DNA from: Prevotella sp. OH937_COT-195
GTDB lineage: Bacteria; Bacteroidota; Bacteroidia; Bacteroidales; Bacteroidaceae
DNA length: 48,882 nt
Assembly: GCF_003932845.1 (NCBI RefSeq)
Contig: NZ_RQZH01000021.1
Location: forward strand, 1-48,882
Reading direction: 5' to 3'
Shown here: in pieces, positions 8,691 to 16,245 of the stretch
Layout of the letters: each line of letters starts with the position of its first letter
How positions within the stretch are numbered: the first letter of the stretch is position 1
Made by a program: the position numbers and the translations under genes
Notes under the pieces: model-generated
The model's database searches: none
What the model saw: the letters and a program-made list of their open reading frames with translations, nothing else
Told to the model about the DNA's origin: nothing

Positions 8691-8995
8691 TCTACCAACT
8701 TTCTAAAGGGTTTAATCAGGGCCTGCAGTGAGTCGGGAACGCTGTGCATTTGCGTAGTGCTGTCGCTCTCGCGTTGGTTGTACCAATGTGCGCCAATCAA
8801 CAAAATAGCGTGTTTGAGTTCGGCGGGAAACTCCCCGCCGCCCATTTCCACTAATTCGTCTTTGTCGCGGTTGGTTACGCGGATAACGTGCTTTTCTGCT
8901 GTATCTAAAAGATGCTGCAAATATACATCATCATCGGCGAAATCATCTGCCCTGACGTGCTGCTTGAATAATTCCAAACTCACCACATTAGCCAT
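8687..8995 (-). CDS. Head-tail connector (gp6-like)
   Basis: A 102-residue all-helical protein with the SLELFKQHVRADDFADDD start and AILLIGAHWYNQRES helix that define the gp6/DUF3199-type connector family. This forms the ring below the portal. It follows the major capsid gene by 35 bases and is the first of the neck genes. Length and position match the family well. Confidence 0.85.
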   Translation of the reverse strand: MANVVSLELFKQHVRADDFADDDVYLQHLLDTAEKHVIRVTNRDKDELVEMGGGEFPAELKHAILLIGAHWYNQRESDSTTQMHSVPDSLQALIKPFRKLVE

Positions 8996-9030
8996 AATCT
9001 AAACCTCTGATTTGTCACTTCACTTTTTTA

Positions 9031-10197
9031 TCAGCCCGCTTTTTTAGTCAGAACTGCAAATGCCTCTTGGCGCAGCACTGTAATAGCGTAGTCCACGTTA
9101 AGCACAAAGTCAATTGCATTCTTACGCGCCTGACTGTATGGGTCAACGATAAATACCATATCGCCAAACAAGCCCTGCGGTGCATACTTGAACACGCCAA
9201 AATTAACGGTGCCGTCGGCAACCTCGTTGGTAGTAAATACGGGTACACCGTTAATCTTACCATTTTCGTCAACAACGGCGACATTTGAGCCGCTCCACTT
9301 AGGCGTTGCCTCCAAAAGCGCCTTTGTTGTTTCGCTCATCACGTAGCACATACCATCCGCCTGCACATTGGTTGTAAGTACAGCGGCCTTCAGAGCCACC
9401 AAATCTTTAAGTGCAGGAGCGTCGCCTGTGTACTGTAATTTCTGCGCGGCTTTCAAGTTGGTAGTGAGGAATGGACCAACAAGATTCGTAGCACCCGTTA
9501 CCTTTGTGGGGCTAAACATAATCTTGTTCATCAAGGTAGCGATAGCGACAGGCATATACTGCGTTGCCACAACTTGCAGCAAGTCGTCGGTTTCGTTAAG
9601 TGCCTCGCGTGTGATAGGCACGGCGATGCCCAGACGCTCCGGCTTAGCAATGAGTTTGCCAACGGGTATCTTAGTGTCGCCCAGGGCTGCGCCCTCGTCG
9701 TTAATAGTGGCGGCGAAAGCCTCAACTACGGGCCATTGGTGATTACCCTTTAAGCCGGTAAGAAGTGGCGCACCGATAGCCGAAAGCACGGTTTTGTTAT
9801 AAAGCGGCTCTACAATGTCGTGCGTAGTCAGTGCGCCTGGATTCGTAGATGCTGCGGGGTCGGCATAGCCCGATGCGTTGCCCTTGAAAGAAGATGCCAC
9901 GGCGCGGCTAATCTTCAACTCAAAACGCTGTCCTTTCTCCAGGCACTCGCGAATTTGGCGGTTAGCCTCTGCGATGTCCTCGCGCTGCGTAACCTCGATT
10001 GTCGGCGTATTAGCCTTAATCTTCATTTCCAAAATGTCGAGTTCGCGGAAAAGCTGCCTACGCTCGCCCTCCTCTGCCTCTGTGAACGCCTCGCGCTCCT
10101 TGTCACTTTCGAGATTCTGCGCCATCTCGTTCAGGCGGCCTTTGATTGCGTCCACGCGCTCGTAGGCTTCACGAAAATTAAATCGTTCCTTTTTCAT
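9031..10197 (-). CDS. Major capsid protein, HK97 fold
   Basis: A 388-residue protein. Residues 1-100 are charged and helical (MKKERFNFREAYERVDAIKG) and form a delta-domain scaffold that the upstream protease is expected to remove. The mature part follows from about residue 105, with the typical Ser/Thr/Ala-rich N-arm, GNHQWPVVEAFAATINDEGA, a spine helix near 195-215, and the closing segment DYAITVLRQEAFAVLTKKAG. It lies downstream of portal and protease as in HK97. The coding strand is flanked by 35- to 42-base gaps, suggesting strong independent ribosome loading. Confidence 0.93.
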   Translation of the reverse strand: MKKERFNFREAYERVDAIKGRLNEMAQNLESDKEREAFTEAEEGERRQLFRELDILEMKIKANTPTIEVTQREDIAEANRQIRECLEKGQRFELKISRAVASSFKGNASGYADPAASTNPGALTTHDIVEPLYNKTVLSAIGAPLLTGLKGNHQWPVVEAFAATINDEGAALGDTKIPVGKLIAKPERLGIAVPITREALNETDDLLQVVATQYMPVAIATLMNKIMFSPTKVTGATNLVGPFLTTNLKAAQKLQYTGDAPALKDLVALKAAVLTTNVQADGMCYVMSETTKALLEATPKWSGSNVAVVDENGKINGVPVFTTNEVADGTVNFGVFKYAPQGLFGDMVFIVDPYSQARKNAIDFVLNVDYAITVLRQEAFAVLTKKAG

Positions 10198-10239
10198 TTG
10201 CAGAAACTTTTAAGAATGAAACATATAATTAAGTACCGC

Positions 10240-10923
10240 CTAAACGGTGCGGTTTATTCGCTCCTTGATACTGCGTATAGCCTCGCGTTTCTTTTCAAGG
10301 TCTATCGTCTTAGGTGTGTCGGGTGTCGGCTGCTCAAACACTATGCCCGCCGCCTCAACCTCACGGCGTGTTACGTTGGTCTGCTCATAAGCCGGGTCAG
10401 TAGTCAGCGTAAAGTCGTAAACGGCATCAATGCGCTTAACGTGACGTAGCAAAATATCTTCGCCGCTATCCGTCTTTTCGTCCAGCCGCTCGTAACTAAC
10501 GGCGTTCTCGCTGTCGCCCTCGTCGGTGCTGTAAATGAAAGAGCATCCGGCAATATCGCCGCGCTGCACCAACTCTAAAGCCTTGTCGCCGTCCACGGTC
10601 TTAGGCATTTCAGCCCAAAACTTCACGCCGATTTCGTCCACCTCGTAATTAAGTGTGCCAACGCCCTTGTTACTGCGGGCTAAAATCAGTTGGCGGTCGT
10701 GGAACATCGTAAGTTTGATGTCCTGCGCGTCTAACATTTCGCGGGTAACGCTGCCTGGCTCCAGCACCTCAAAATAGTAATCCCACCAATCGCACAAAAG
10801 ACGGCTTCGCACACCGAATTTAAGTGCGTAGCCCTCTATGGTGCGGCTTTCGCCTCCGTCGGTGGCTTCACGGACTTGCAGATTAACCGCAAATCCCATC
10901 GTCCTTTTGTTAATCTTCATCAT
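10240..10923 (-). CDS. HK97-family prohead protease
   Basis: A 227-residue protein of the herpesvirus-like serine protease superfamily (Caudovirus prohead protease). It contains the recognisable start RTIEGYALKFGVRS, the HDR motif MFHDRQLILARS (catalytic His), and the serine region GDIAGCSFIYSTDEG. The protease removes the capsid delta domain during maturation. The gene overlaps the portal gene by 14 bases and precedes the capsid gene. Residues after about 190 are an unstructured charged tail. Confidence 0.9.
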   Translation of the reverse strand: MMKINKRTMGFAVNLQVREATDGGESRTIEGYALKFGVRSRLLCDWWDYYFEVLEPGSVTREMLDAQDIKLTMFHDRQLILARSNKGVGTLNYEVDEIGVKFWAEMPKTVDGDKALELVQRGDIAGCSFIYSTDEGDSENAVSYERLDEKTDSGEDILLRHVKRIDAVYDFTLTTDPAYEQTNVTRREVEAAGIVFEQPTPDTPKTIDLEKKREAIRSIKERINRTV

Positions 10924-12175
10924 TGCTATTATTGGTTTTATTGGTTTTATTGGTTGTTGTCGCTCCGCCTGTCAGTTTCTCACTATTCAGGGGTGCAAGG
11001 TTTGTCGAAACTAATACGGTGTCGCCGCCCTCTACTTCGGGTTGGTTCTCGATACGCCGCCAATCGTTAATCGTGTAGATGCCGCTTTCTATCGTCTTTT
11101 TCTGATAGTTTGCCATTGCTTCCAAATCCAAAGAATAGATGCCCTTACGGTCAAACTTGAAAATGCGCTTACAACAAAGCGACGGCGCAATAAGTTTGCG
11201 ACTAAATTCGGCTTCTATGCGTTTCAATATCGGGTCTAAAGTCATAGACAAAAACGCCACATTCGCCATTTCTGCCGATTTATAGTTATTGCTGGTATCG
11301 TCAAACACGAAAGATGGATGCACACCGAAAAAGCGGCAAATCTCCCTAACGGTAAACTTACGGCTTTCCAAAAACTGCATATCGGTAGAACTTAACGAAA
11401 TCTGCTTAAAGTCCACTTGTCCAGGCAAACTAACGATATGCTCACCGTTGGAAAAGCGGCTATCTACATTCTCGGCAGTTTTCTCTAACTCTTTATCCTG
11501 ATACTCACCAAAGCCAATCGTGCTTTTGTCGTTGCTGATAATGCCGCGCACATTGCCGCCGTTGGTAAAGCGGTTGGCAGTTTCGTTGTCGCCTGCCGAT
11601 GCTATGCCGATGGTACGCCGTGCGTGGCTAATCACGCTTTCGCCGGTGCGTCCGTCTGACGAATGTAGGTATAAGTGTATAATCTCGCTTTCATCGAATG
11701 TACCATAAACGCCGTTATAGCCGTCCGTAATGGTGTAGCGGTTGTTTATGACGCTATGCGCCACGCTGCCTTTGCTACACAAAACAAGGTCTGTGAGTTC
11801 GCCCATAACGCGGCGCGGATAGATGTAGGCGTTACCCTCTAAAAGCATCAACTTAACCGCCATACTCCAAAAATCAAAAATGGATAGTTCGGGCTGGGGC
11901 TGTACGGATAGCAAATAATGAATGGGGGCATTTGTGTCCTCTTGGTATCGGCTGCCTTTCAGTTTCATATACTGCAAATGCAAACCTGCTACGCTATCAC
12001 TCAAAAGTTGCACACACCGATAGACGGTGGCAATAGATAAAGCGGTGCTTTCGGTGAGGTAAAAGTATTGCAACCCTGCGCCGGTACGCGGGGTTGTGCG
12101 CGTGGGTGTCTTGGTCGCGGTTCGCTCCGTTTCCTCACGCCGCCAAAGTCGGGTAATATCCCACCATTTTGCCAT
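10910..12175 (-). CDS. Portal protein, HK97 family
   Basis: A phage portal forms the dodecameric ring through which DNA is packaged. Visible family features are YRCVQLLSDSVAGLHLQYMK near the start of the clip domain, NRFTNGGNVRGIISNDKS, REICRFFGVHPSFVFDDTSN, and the spine-helix region after it. I prefer ATG at 12175 (MAKWWDITRL) over an upstream GTG at 12196, because the -7 box of a likely promoter covers 12196-12203. The C-terminus is Thr/Asn/Lys low-complexity sequence, encoded by an ATTGGTTTT-type repeat at 10922-10955. Confidence 0.92.
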   Translation of the reverse strand: MAKWWDITRLWRREETERTATKTPTRTTPRTGAGLQYFYLTESTALSIATVYRCVQLLSDSVAGLHLQYMKLKGSRYQEDTNAPIHYLLSVQPQPELSIFDFWSMAVKLMLLEGNAYIYPRRVMGELTDLVLCSKGSVAHSVINNRYTITDGYNGVYGTFDESEIIHLYLHSSDGRTGESVISHARRTIGIASAGDNETANRFTNGGNVRGIISNDKSTIGFGEYQDKELEKTAENVDSRFSNGEHIVSLPGQVDFKQISLSSTDMQFLESRKFTVREICRFFGVHPSFVFDDTSNNYKSAEMANVAFLSMTLDPILKRIEAEFSRKLIAPSLCCKRIFKFDRKGIYSLDLEAMANYQKKTIESGIYTINDWRRIENQPEVEGGDTVLVSTNLAPLNSEKLTGGATTTNKTNKTNNSNDED

Positions 12176-12195
12176 ATTTGCGCTAACTTTTACCA

Positions 12196-12227
12196 CAAAG
12201 TTACACCTATTATTTCGTGCGAAAAAA
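12196..12227 (-). promoter_or_regulatory. Probable promoter for the portal-to-tail operon
   Basis: On the minus strand a TAACTTTG box (12203-12196) matches the Bacteroides -7 element. TTTT at 12227-12224 lies 20 bp upstream as a weak -33 element. Transcription would start a few bases before the ATG at 12175, giving the structural genes a start independent of the packaging operon. Confidence 0.55.
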
Positions 12228-12342
12228 TGCCGTTTGGTGCATCGTGGAACACTACGGCGCAGCGTGTCTTAATTTTGACTTTTTTAAGAAATTATTTTTG
12301 CAGGGGCACGACGATTTAGGGCAAATCGGGTGTGATTTGTCC

Positions 12343-12381
12343 GAAAAGGACGGGGCGCAACTTGTCGGCTGCGCTCCCGCC
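12343..12381 (-). terminator. Possible terminator of the Rha/HTH operon
   Basis: On the minus strand an imperfect GC-rich stem (arms around 12381-12370 and 12360-12348, with two interruptions) is followed by UUUUC. It lies 23 bases after the HTH gene stop and before the portal promoter. Confidence 0.35.
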
Positions 12382-12403
12382 TTTGGTTAAACTTCAGTTG
12401 TGA

Positions 12404-12604
12404 TTAGAACACCATGCCACCCCAGGCTTTAAGTATCTCGCCGCCGGGTATGACGGTCTTACGGTCTGTGCGCCTTACTCGCACATTGATATACCCCTGC
12501 TTCACGTACCGGGCTATGGTGTGGCGGTCAACTCCCAATGCCCTTGCTGCCTGTGCCTGGCTGTAAAGTCCCTTGTACTCTACGTTTGGTCTTGTGGTAA
12601 TCAT
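12404..12604 (-). CDS. Small helix-turn-helix (excisionase-like) DNA-binding protein
   Basis: A 66-residue single-domain protein with a MerR/excisionase-type helix-turn-helix: YSQAQAARALGVDRHTIARY, then VKQGYINVRVRRTDRKTVIP as wing, then GGEILKAWGG. It is the last gene of a four-gene leftward operon with the Rha protein and overlaps the preceding stop (ATGATT start inside GCATGA). It is a clear paralogue of the 68-residue protein at 36346-36552. It may act as a regulator or recombination directionality factor. No target is visible. Confidence 0.7.
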   Translation of the reverse strand: MITTRPNVEYKGLYSQAQAARALGVDRHTIARYVKQGYINVRVRRTDRKTVIPGGEILKAWGGMVF

Positions 12605-12855
12605 GCCGCGCCTCCTTTCTCCGTGTCAGTTATCACGGCTTCTTCCAATAACCAGTCTAACGGCTCAAAGGCGCGGGCGGTGCTTTGTAGGCTCAACGCT
12701 ACGGCATCCGTCAGCGGCGTTTCTGCTGGGTAGTTGCTCAACAGATAACGCAAATACTCGCGTGTTCCCTTTATGGCTTTCGTAAACGTGTCGGCATCGT
12801 AAGGCATAACGCCGTCGCGGTCGCGCAATTCAATAGCGGTTTCTTTTCTGCTCAT
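12601..12855 (-). CDS. Hypothetical protein, paralogue of next gene upstream
   Basis: An 84-residue, helical, acidic protein. The segment MPYDADTFTKAIKGTREYLR followed by LQSTARAFEPLDWLLEEA aligns with LSYESETIVKELANLRNFI and ARELAFALMPLDYLLNEV in the neighbouring 80-residue protein, so the two arose by duplication. It overlaps both neighbours by four bases. I do not recognise the family. Stoichiometric co-expression with the Rha protein suggests an accessory role in its complex or in host takeover. Confidence 0.65.
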   Translation of the reverse strand: MSRKETAIELRDRDGVMPYDADTFTKAIKGTREYLRYLLSNYPAETPLTDAVALSLQSTARAFEPLDWLLEEAVITDTEKGGAA

Positions 12856-13094
12856 ACGATACCCTCCACACGACTTTTAACGGTTCTGAACTCTACTTCA
12901 TTCAACAAGTAATCAAGTGGCATCAGTGCGAAAGCAAGTTCACGCGCCGACACGTCGGCTTTATCGTCCAACTGCGCCGCCATGCCAATAATGAAATTAC
13001 GCAAATTAGCCAATTCCTTAACGATTGTTTCCGACTCGTAGGATAATGTCTGACCCTCTTTTGCCTGCATTATAAATAAATTCGTTTTCTCCAT
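12852..13094 (-). CDS. Hypothetical protein, paralogue of next gene downstream
   Basis: An 80-residue helical protein sharing the PLDYLLNEV/PLDWLLEEA core with the gene at 12601-12855. The start codon touches the stop of the Rha gene (shared base 13094) and the stop overlaps the next gene by four bases. No membrane segment or catalytic motif is visible. The function is not recognised. Confidence 0.65.
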   Translation of the reverse strand: MEKTNLFIMQAKEGQTLSYESETIVKELANLRNFIIGMAAQLDDKADVSARELAFALMPLDYLLNEVEFRTVKSRVEGIV

Positions 13095-14101
13095 TACTTG
13101 TTTCCCCCATTCATTAAGTTAGACACTTGGTTTACATCTACGCCCATCATCACCGCCATTGCCGTAACGAAACGTTGCATCATGTCGGCGGGTGTCTGTG
13201 GCAAATTGAGTGCTGCCTGCTGTGACTGCGCCTCCTGCTCCGGCTTGGCTTCCTGCTCTGCCTTTGGCTTTGAAGGGTTGGGCTGTCCCGGGCGATTCTT
13301 GCCCTTTGCCTTGTAGAACTCTGCCAATACAAGTTTTGCCACATCATCGCCCAAAGCGGCGGCGTGTGTTGTCATTGTGCGGAAGCCCTCAATGGTGATG
13401 TAGTACACCACGCCGTCGTTTCGGTCATAGCCCGCGCCGTTACCCCGGTGTACGGTGCGCGTCTGGCGGATAAACAGCCGATTAGGGCGTAACGTGTACT
13501 TGAACATACGGCGCACACTGGCGCAAATGTTCTCATGCTTACGCCCTGTGAGCCTTGCAAGCGTTACGGACGAAACGACGCGCTGCTGCCCGAAACACTC
13601 GATGATAGGTGCTTCGTACTCCAGGCTCTCGCGTACCATCGTCGGCATTTCTGCCATTGTACGCGCGGGCTGCTTCTGCTTTAGGCGGTGTTCTTCCTCC
13701 TGTTGGCGGCGCAAACGCTCTTCCATCACGTTAAAGGCGTTAATGTAGGCTTCTTTGAACTTCGCGGCGGTCTTGCCCGTGAAACCCATCACAAGGAACA
13801 CAAAGCCATCGCGGGTAATAAAATAATAGGGGTCTTGGCGTTCACCCATTCCGTTAGGTAACGGCCTGATTTTTAACGACGGCGCAAAATTGCGCCCTCG
13901 GAAATCGTCGCTGCAATCTAAGCCGCGGATTGCTCTTAAAACGTCTTTGTGCTGTTTGCTGAAAATTTCCGCAACGCGAAAGGACGTTGTTACTACCTGG
14001 CTGTCCTTAATTTCGCATAAGGTAGCCACTTCAACGCACGGTTCAATCGTAGCCGTACCGCTGACCTGAATAACAGGATTTGATAAAATTTCATTCGCCA
14101 T
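13094..14101 (-). CDS. Rha-family phage regulatory protein with second DNA-binding-like domain
   Basis: This 335-residue protein carries a complete Rha domain at residues 34-130: FRVAEIFSKQHKDVLRAIRG, YYFITRDGFVFLVMGFTGKT and AAKFKEAYINAFNVMEE. A second, similarly built domain at about 165-270 (VTLARLTGRKHENICASVRR ... ITIEGFRTMTTHAAALGDDV ... FYKAKGK) is probably a diverged copy. A Pro/Gln/Glu-rich linker follows, then a helical C-terminus. Rha proteins interfere with infection in hosts lacking certain factors and act as phage regulators. The gene has its own promoter at 14353-14322 and an unusually long structured leader, so its translation is probably regulated at RNA level. Confidence 0.8.
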   Translation of the reverse strand: MANEILSNPVIQVSGTATIEPCVEVATLCEIKDSQVVTTSFRVAEIFSKQHKDVLRAIRGLDCSDDFRGRNFAPSLKIRPLPNGMGERQDPYYFITRDGFVFLVMGFTGKTAAKFKEAYINAFNVMEERLRRQQEEEHRLKQKQPARTMAEMPTMVRESLEYEAPIIECFGQQRVVSSVTLARLTGRKHENICASVRRMFKYTLRPNRLFIRQTRTVHRGNGAGYDRNDGVVYYITIEGFRTMTTHAAALGDDVAKLVLAEFYKAKGKNRPGQPNPSKPKAEQEAKPEQEAQSQQAALNLPQTPADMMQRFVTAMAVMMGVDVNQVSNLMNGGNK

Positions 14102-14318
14102 AGAATATAGGACATTTAGGCGTTACAGGGCAGAAATGAAAAACGGCTGTCCACTTCCCGTTGTCCTACACCTTCTACTGGCAGTGGGCGCATTAACGCT
14201 CCACACAGGGTTAGACAGCCGCAAATAACTTGCAACGCCTCGCGATATAGGCAAAATAATAGCCTGCTCGCAATCGGCAGGCTTTATGTCGCCCGCCAGT
14301 AGATTCGTATGTAGGACG
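14102..14318 (-). ncRNA. Structured 5' leader RNA of the Rha gene (candidate riboregulator)
   Basis: No gene lies in 14102-14421. The minus-strand transcript from about 14318 contains: helix A, made of GUCCUAC (14317-14311) with GUAGGAC (14169-14163) and CUACUGGC (14302-14295) with GCCAGUAG (14182-14175); helix B, made of AGGCGUU (14240-14234) with AACGCCU (14124-14118) and CGGCUGUC (14221-14214) with GACAGCCG (14151-14144); a hairpin with GUGG/CCAC and GCG/CGC arms (about 14205-14184); and a terminator-like hairpin (14283-14261) followed by AUUAUUUU. Helices A and B cross, so they form a pseudoknot or exclude each other. UGUCCUA (14114-14108), six bases before the AUG, can also pair with 14168-14162, competing with helix A. 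Confidence 0.6.
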
Positions 14319-14321
14319 CCG

Positions 14322-14353
14322 CAAAATTACGCTTTTTACCCATATCTACCAAA
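14322..14353 (-). promoter_or_regulatory. Promoter for the Rha operon
   Basis: On the minus strand TTTG (14353-14350) and TAATTTTG (14329-14322) are separated by exactly 20 bp, a full match to the Bacteroides consensus. Transcription would begin near 14318 and give a leader of about 215 nt. Confidence 0.8.
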
Positions 14354-14368
14354 TTTTTCAGCGAAAAA

Positions 14369-14384
14369 GTTACTTACTTATACC
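14369..14384 (+). promoter_or_regulatory. Operator-like motif copy 2 (GTTACTTACTTATACC)
   Basis: The 16-bp sequence is identical to that at 36899-36914. It lies between the back-to-back Rha and exonuclease promoters and covers the -33 region of the latter. Confidence 0.65.
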
Positions 14385-14401
14385 AAATTTTTGTAATTTT
14401 G
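14370..14401 (+). promoter_or_regulatory. Promoter for the exonuclease-lipoprotein pair
   Basis: TAATTTTG (14394-14401) is a good -7 box. TTAC (14370-14373), inside the operator-like motif, lies 20 bp upstream in the -33 position. The ATG of the exonuclease follows at 14422. Confidence 0.7.
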
Positions 14402-14421
14402 CACCCCAAACAGCACTATTT

Positions 14422-15513
14422 ATGGCAAAAGAAATCTATTTTAACATCAATCTTGATGTAAAAACAGACAGTATAAATGTAGATAACGAAAACCCATTAG
14501 ACAAAATGCTTAGTGGGCTTTTACCCAAAAACGCTTTTAGCCGTGAAGATGACAACAGCGCATTTAATCTTGAAATGCCTTTTTCTGAAAATGGTATCAA
14601 TTTCGTAGCTATTGACCTCGAAACAGCAACAGAAGAAAGAGACTCTATTTGCGAAATAGGTATTGCTATTGTCGAAGACTCCAAAATCAAAGAAACAAAG
14701 TCATGGCTGATTCAGCCGCCCGATAATGAGTACGACGATTTTAATATAGAAATTCACGGCATACGCCCACGAGACACAAGAGACTGCCCGGAATTTGGCG
14801 AGATATGGCCCGAAATATTGCCATACCTTAATGGGCGTGTAGTTGTTTCGCACAATACGGCTTTTGATATGTATGTGTTAAGGGATTCGTTTTTATGGAA
14901 TAATATTCCGTTTCCAAATTTTGCCTTTTTCTGCTCCTATCGGACATCAACAAAATTAGTAAAGGGCTGCTATAGTTATTCGCTCCCCTACGTATGTGAG
15001 ACACTCGGAATACCATTTAGCGGACATCATCGGGCGGGTAATGACGCTGCCGCTTGTGCAGAAGTATTCATTAAGTGTATTCAACTCTCTGGGTGTAATT
15101 CCTATGTTGACTTACAAAAGGCCTGTGAGTTTAGGTGCGGGCGCTTCTCTGACAACTACTTTAGGCCTCAATTATCAACCCATCAAGGCGGTAAGTCATT
15201 CAAGGTTGAAGATATTAAGGGCGACCCGTCAAAGATAGACGAGGGTAACTATTTTTACGGAAAGCGTGTGTGCTTTACCGGCACGTGTATGTATGGAATA
15301 AGGAAAGAGTTATTGCAGAAAATTGCCGATGTCGGTGGTATTCCGTTGGATAGCGTAACCAAAAGCACCGATATACTGATAGTAGGGCAACAAGACTACA
15401 AGAAAGTCGGTGAAAGCGGAATGAGCAATAAACAAAAAAAGGCTATGTCTTTGAAAGATGCAGGTGCTGAAATAGAAATTATGTCGGAAAAGGATTTTTT
15501 GAATAATATATAA
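14422..15513 (+). CDS. DEDDh 3'-5' exonuclease fused to a BRCT domain
   Basis: This 363-residue protein begins with a 55-residue leader of unknown role. A DnaQ-type exonuclease domain follows with all catalytic motifs: FVAIDLETAT (D65, E67), VVSHNTAFDMYVLRDSF (D149) and HHRAGNDAAACAEVF (H203, D208). A BRCT domain occupies about 285-363 (GKRVCFTGTC ... GGIPLDSVTKSTDILIVG). It should degrade DNA or RNA ends and bind a partner or nicked DNA through BRCT. It has its own promoter with an operator-like site and lies on the strand opposite the packaging genes, so it is cargo, not replication machinery. The same domain pair exists in bacterial chromosomes, and acquisition from a host is likely. Confidence 0.88.
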   Translation: MAKEIYFNINLDVKTDSINVDNENPLDKMLSGLLPKNAFSREDDNSAFNLEMPFSENGINFVAIDLETATEERDSICEIGIAIVEDSKIKETKSWLIQPPDNEYDDFNIEIHGIRPRDTRDCPEFGEIWPEILPYLNGRVVVSHNTAFDMYVLRDSFLWNNIPFPNFAFFCSYRTSTKLVKGCYSYSLPYVCETLGIPFSGHHRAGNDAAACAEVFIKCIQLSGCNSYVDLQKACEFRCGRFSDNYFRPQLSTHQGGKSFKVEDIKGDPSKIDEGNYFYGKRVCFTGTCMYGIRKELLQKIADVGGIPLDSVTKSTDILIVGQQDYKKVGESGMSNKQKKAMSLKDAGAEIEIMSEKDFLNNI

Positions 15514-15525
15514 CCGCTTTTGCAA

Positions 15526-15948
15526 ATGAAGAAACTACTATATCTTTTCTTGGCGTTGGCCCTGCTTGGCTGCTCATCAGACGATGACGAAACCAACAAC
15601 TTATCGGGCTTTGAACAATACGAAGGCACTTGGGGGCCTGCATCCTATACGCTCGACGGTGTGGTGTACGACTGCGACCCAAACAGCCCAGGCGTTACAA
15701 ACATCGACCGTATCGTGTTCCTTAGATACGAGGGCGACGAAGTGATAATGCGCACGGAATACGCCGTTAGTGGCGGTTGGAAACACCGGCGCGACAAAAT
15801 GCTGTATTGGGTAAACGGTGCTTTCCACGAAGTAAGGCTAAACGGCGATAAGGTAGAAGCGGGCAACCTCTACACCGCCATCACTATTTCCGGCGGCTAT
15901 CTGTATGACACCGACCACCCCGGAATGAAATTCGTAAAAGTGAAATAA
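15526..15948 (+). CDS. Probable surface-exposed lipoprotein (cargo)
   Basis: A 140-residue protein with a lipoprotein signal: MKKLLYLFLALALLGCSSDD, lipobox LLGC, then SSDDDE. An acidic run just after the acylated cysteine is the lipoprotein export signal described in Bacteroidetes, so surface display is expected. The mature part is beta-rich (WGPASYTLDGVVYDCD ... MKFVKVK), in the style of small beta-barrel lipoproteins. ATG at 15526 is chosen over an upstream TTG because it gives a normal signal peptide. It follows the exonuclease by 12 bases and precedes a strong terminator. A superinfection-exclusion role is plausible but not shown. Confidence 0.75.
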   Translation: MKKLLYLFLALALLGCSSDDDETNNLSGFEQYEGTWGPASYTLDGVVYDCDPNSPGVTNIDRIVFLRYEGDEVIMRTEYAVSGGWKHRRDKMLYWVNGAFHEVRLNGDKVEAGNLYTAITISGGYLYDTDHPGMKFVKVK

Positions 15949-16196
15949 ACGAAAGCAGCCGCCCCAAGTGAGGCGGCTGCTTTGGTTAATCTATCGGGAT
16001 TATTTAGTTTATACATTCGCCGGGTGGTGGGCTGATTCCCAAACCTGGCATCTATCAGCGTCATATCGGTAATAAGTGCTACCCAATAATCGCCGCGTGT
16101 TGGGGTTGTGTATGTTACACGGTAATGCCCGCTACCGGCAAATCTAAAATCAAAGCCGGATAAATCGTTTGCCCTGTAATTACTAAAGTATTTCAT
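15897..16196 (-). CDS. Small phage/mobile-element protein, C-terminus reading through a terminator
   Basis: The first 65 residues (MKYFSNYRANDLSGFDFRFA, then GHYRVTYTTPTRGDYWVA and ITDMTLID) look like a compact beta protein of a type found in Bacteroidales mobile elements. The last 35 residues (from TKAAASLGAAAF) are encoded by the terminator hairpin and by the antisense of the lipoprotein gene. This suggests the natural stop was lost and the frame was extended across the convergent junction. It forms a leftward pair with the gene at 16246-16437. No function is known to me. Confidence 0.55.
   Translation of the reverse strand: MKYFSNYRANDLSGFDFRFAGSGHYRVTYTTPTRGDYWVALITDMTLIDARFGNQPTTRRMYKLNNPDRLTKAAASLGAAAFVYFTFTNFIPGWSVSYR
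15952..15986 (+). terminator. Strong hairpin terminator after the lipoprotein gene
   Basis: A perfect 12-bp stem (AAAGCAGCCGCC at 15952-15963 with GGCGGCTGCTTT at 15972-15983) with an 8-base loop starts four bases after the stop and is followed by TTTGGTT. Confidence 0.85.
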
Positions 16197-16245
16197 ATCG
16201 TTGTTTGATTTATAGGCGGGGCTTTATGCCCCTGCCTGGTTAATA

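Noticed and set aside
9820..10449. Plus-strand ORF of 209 codons across capsid and protease genes
   Set aside because: It lies antisense to well-supported capsid and protease genes, has Leu/Arg/Cys-rich composition and no promoter.
12293..12300. Plus-strand TATTTTTG box as a promoter
   Set aside because: It has only a weak -33 partner and no ORF or clear RNA downstream.
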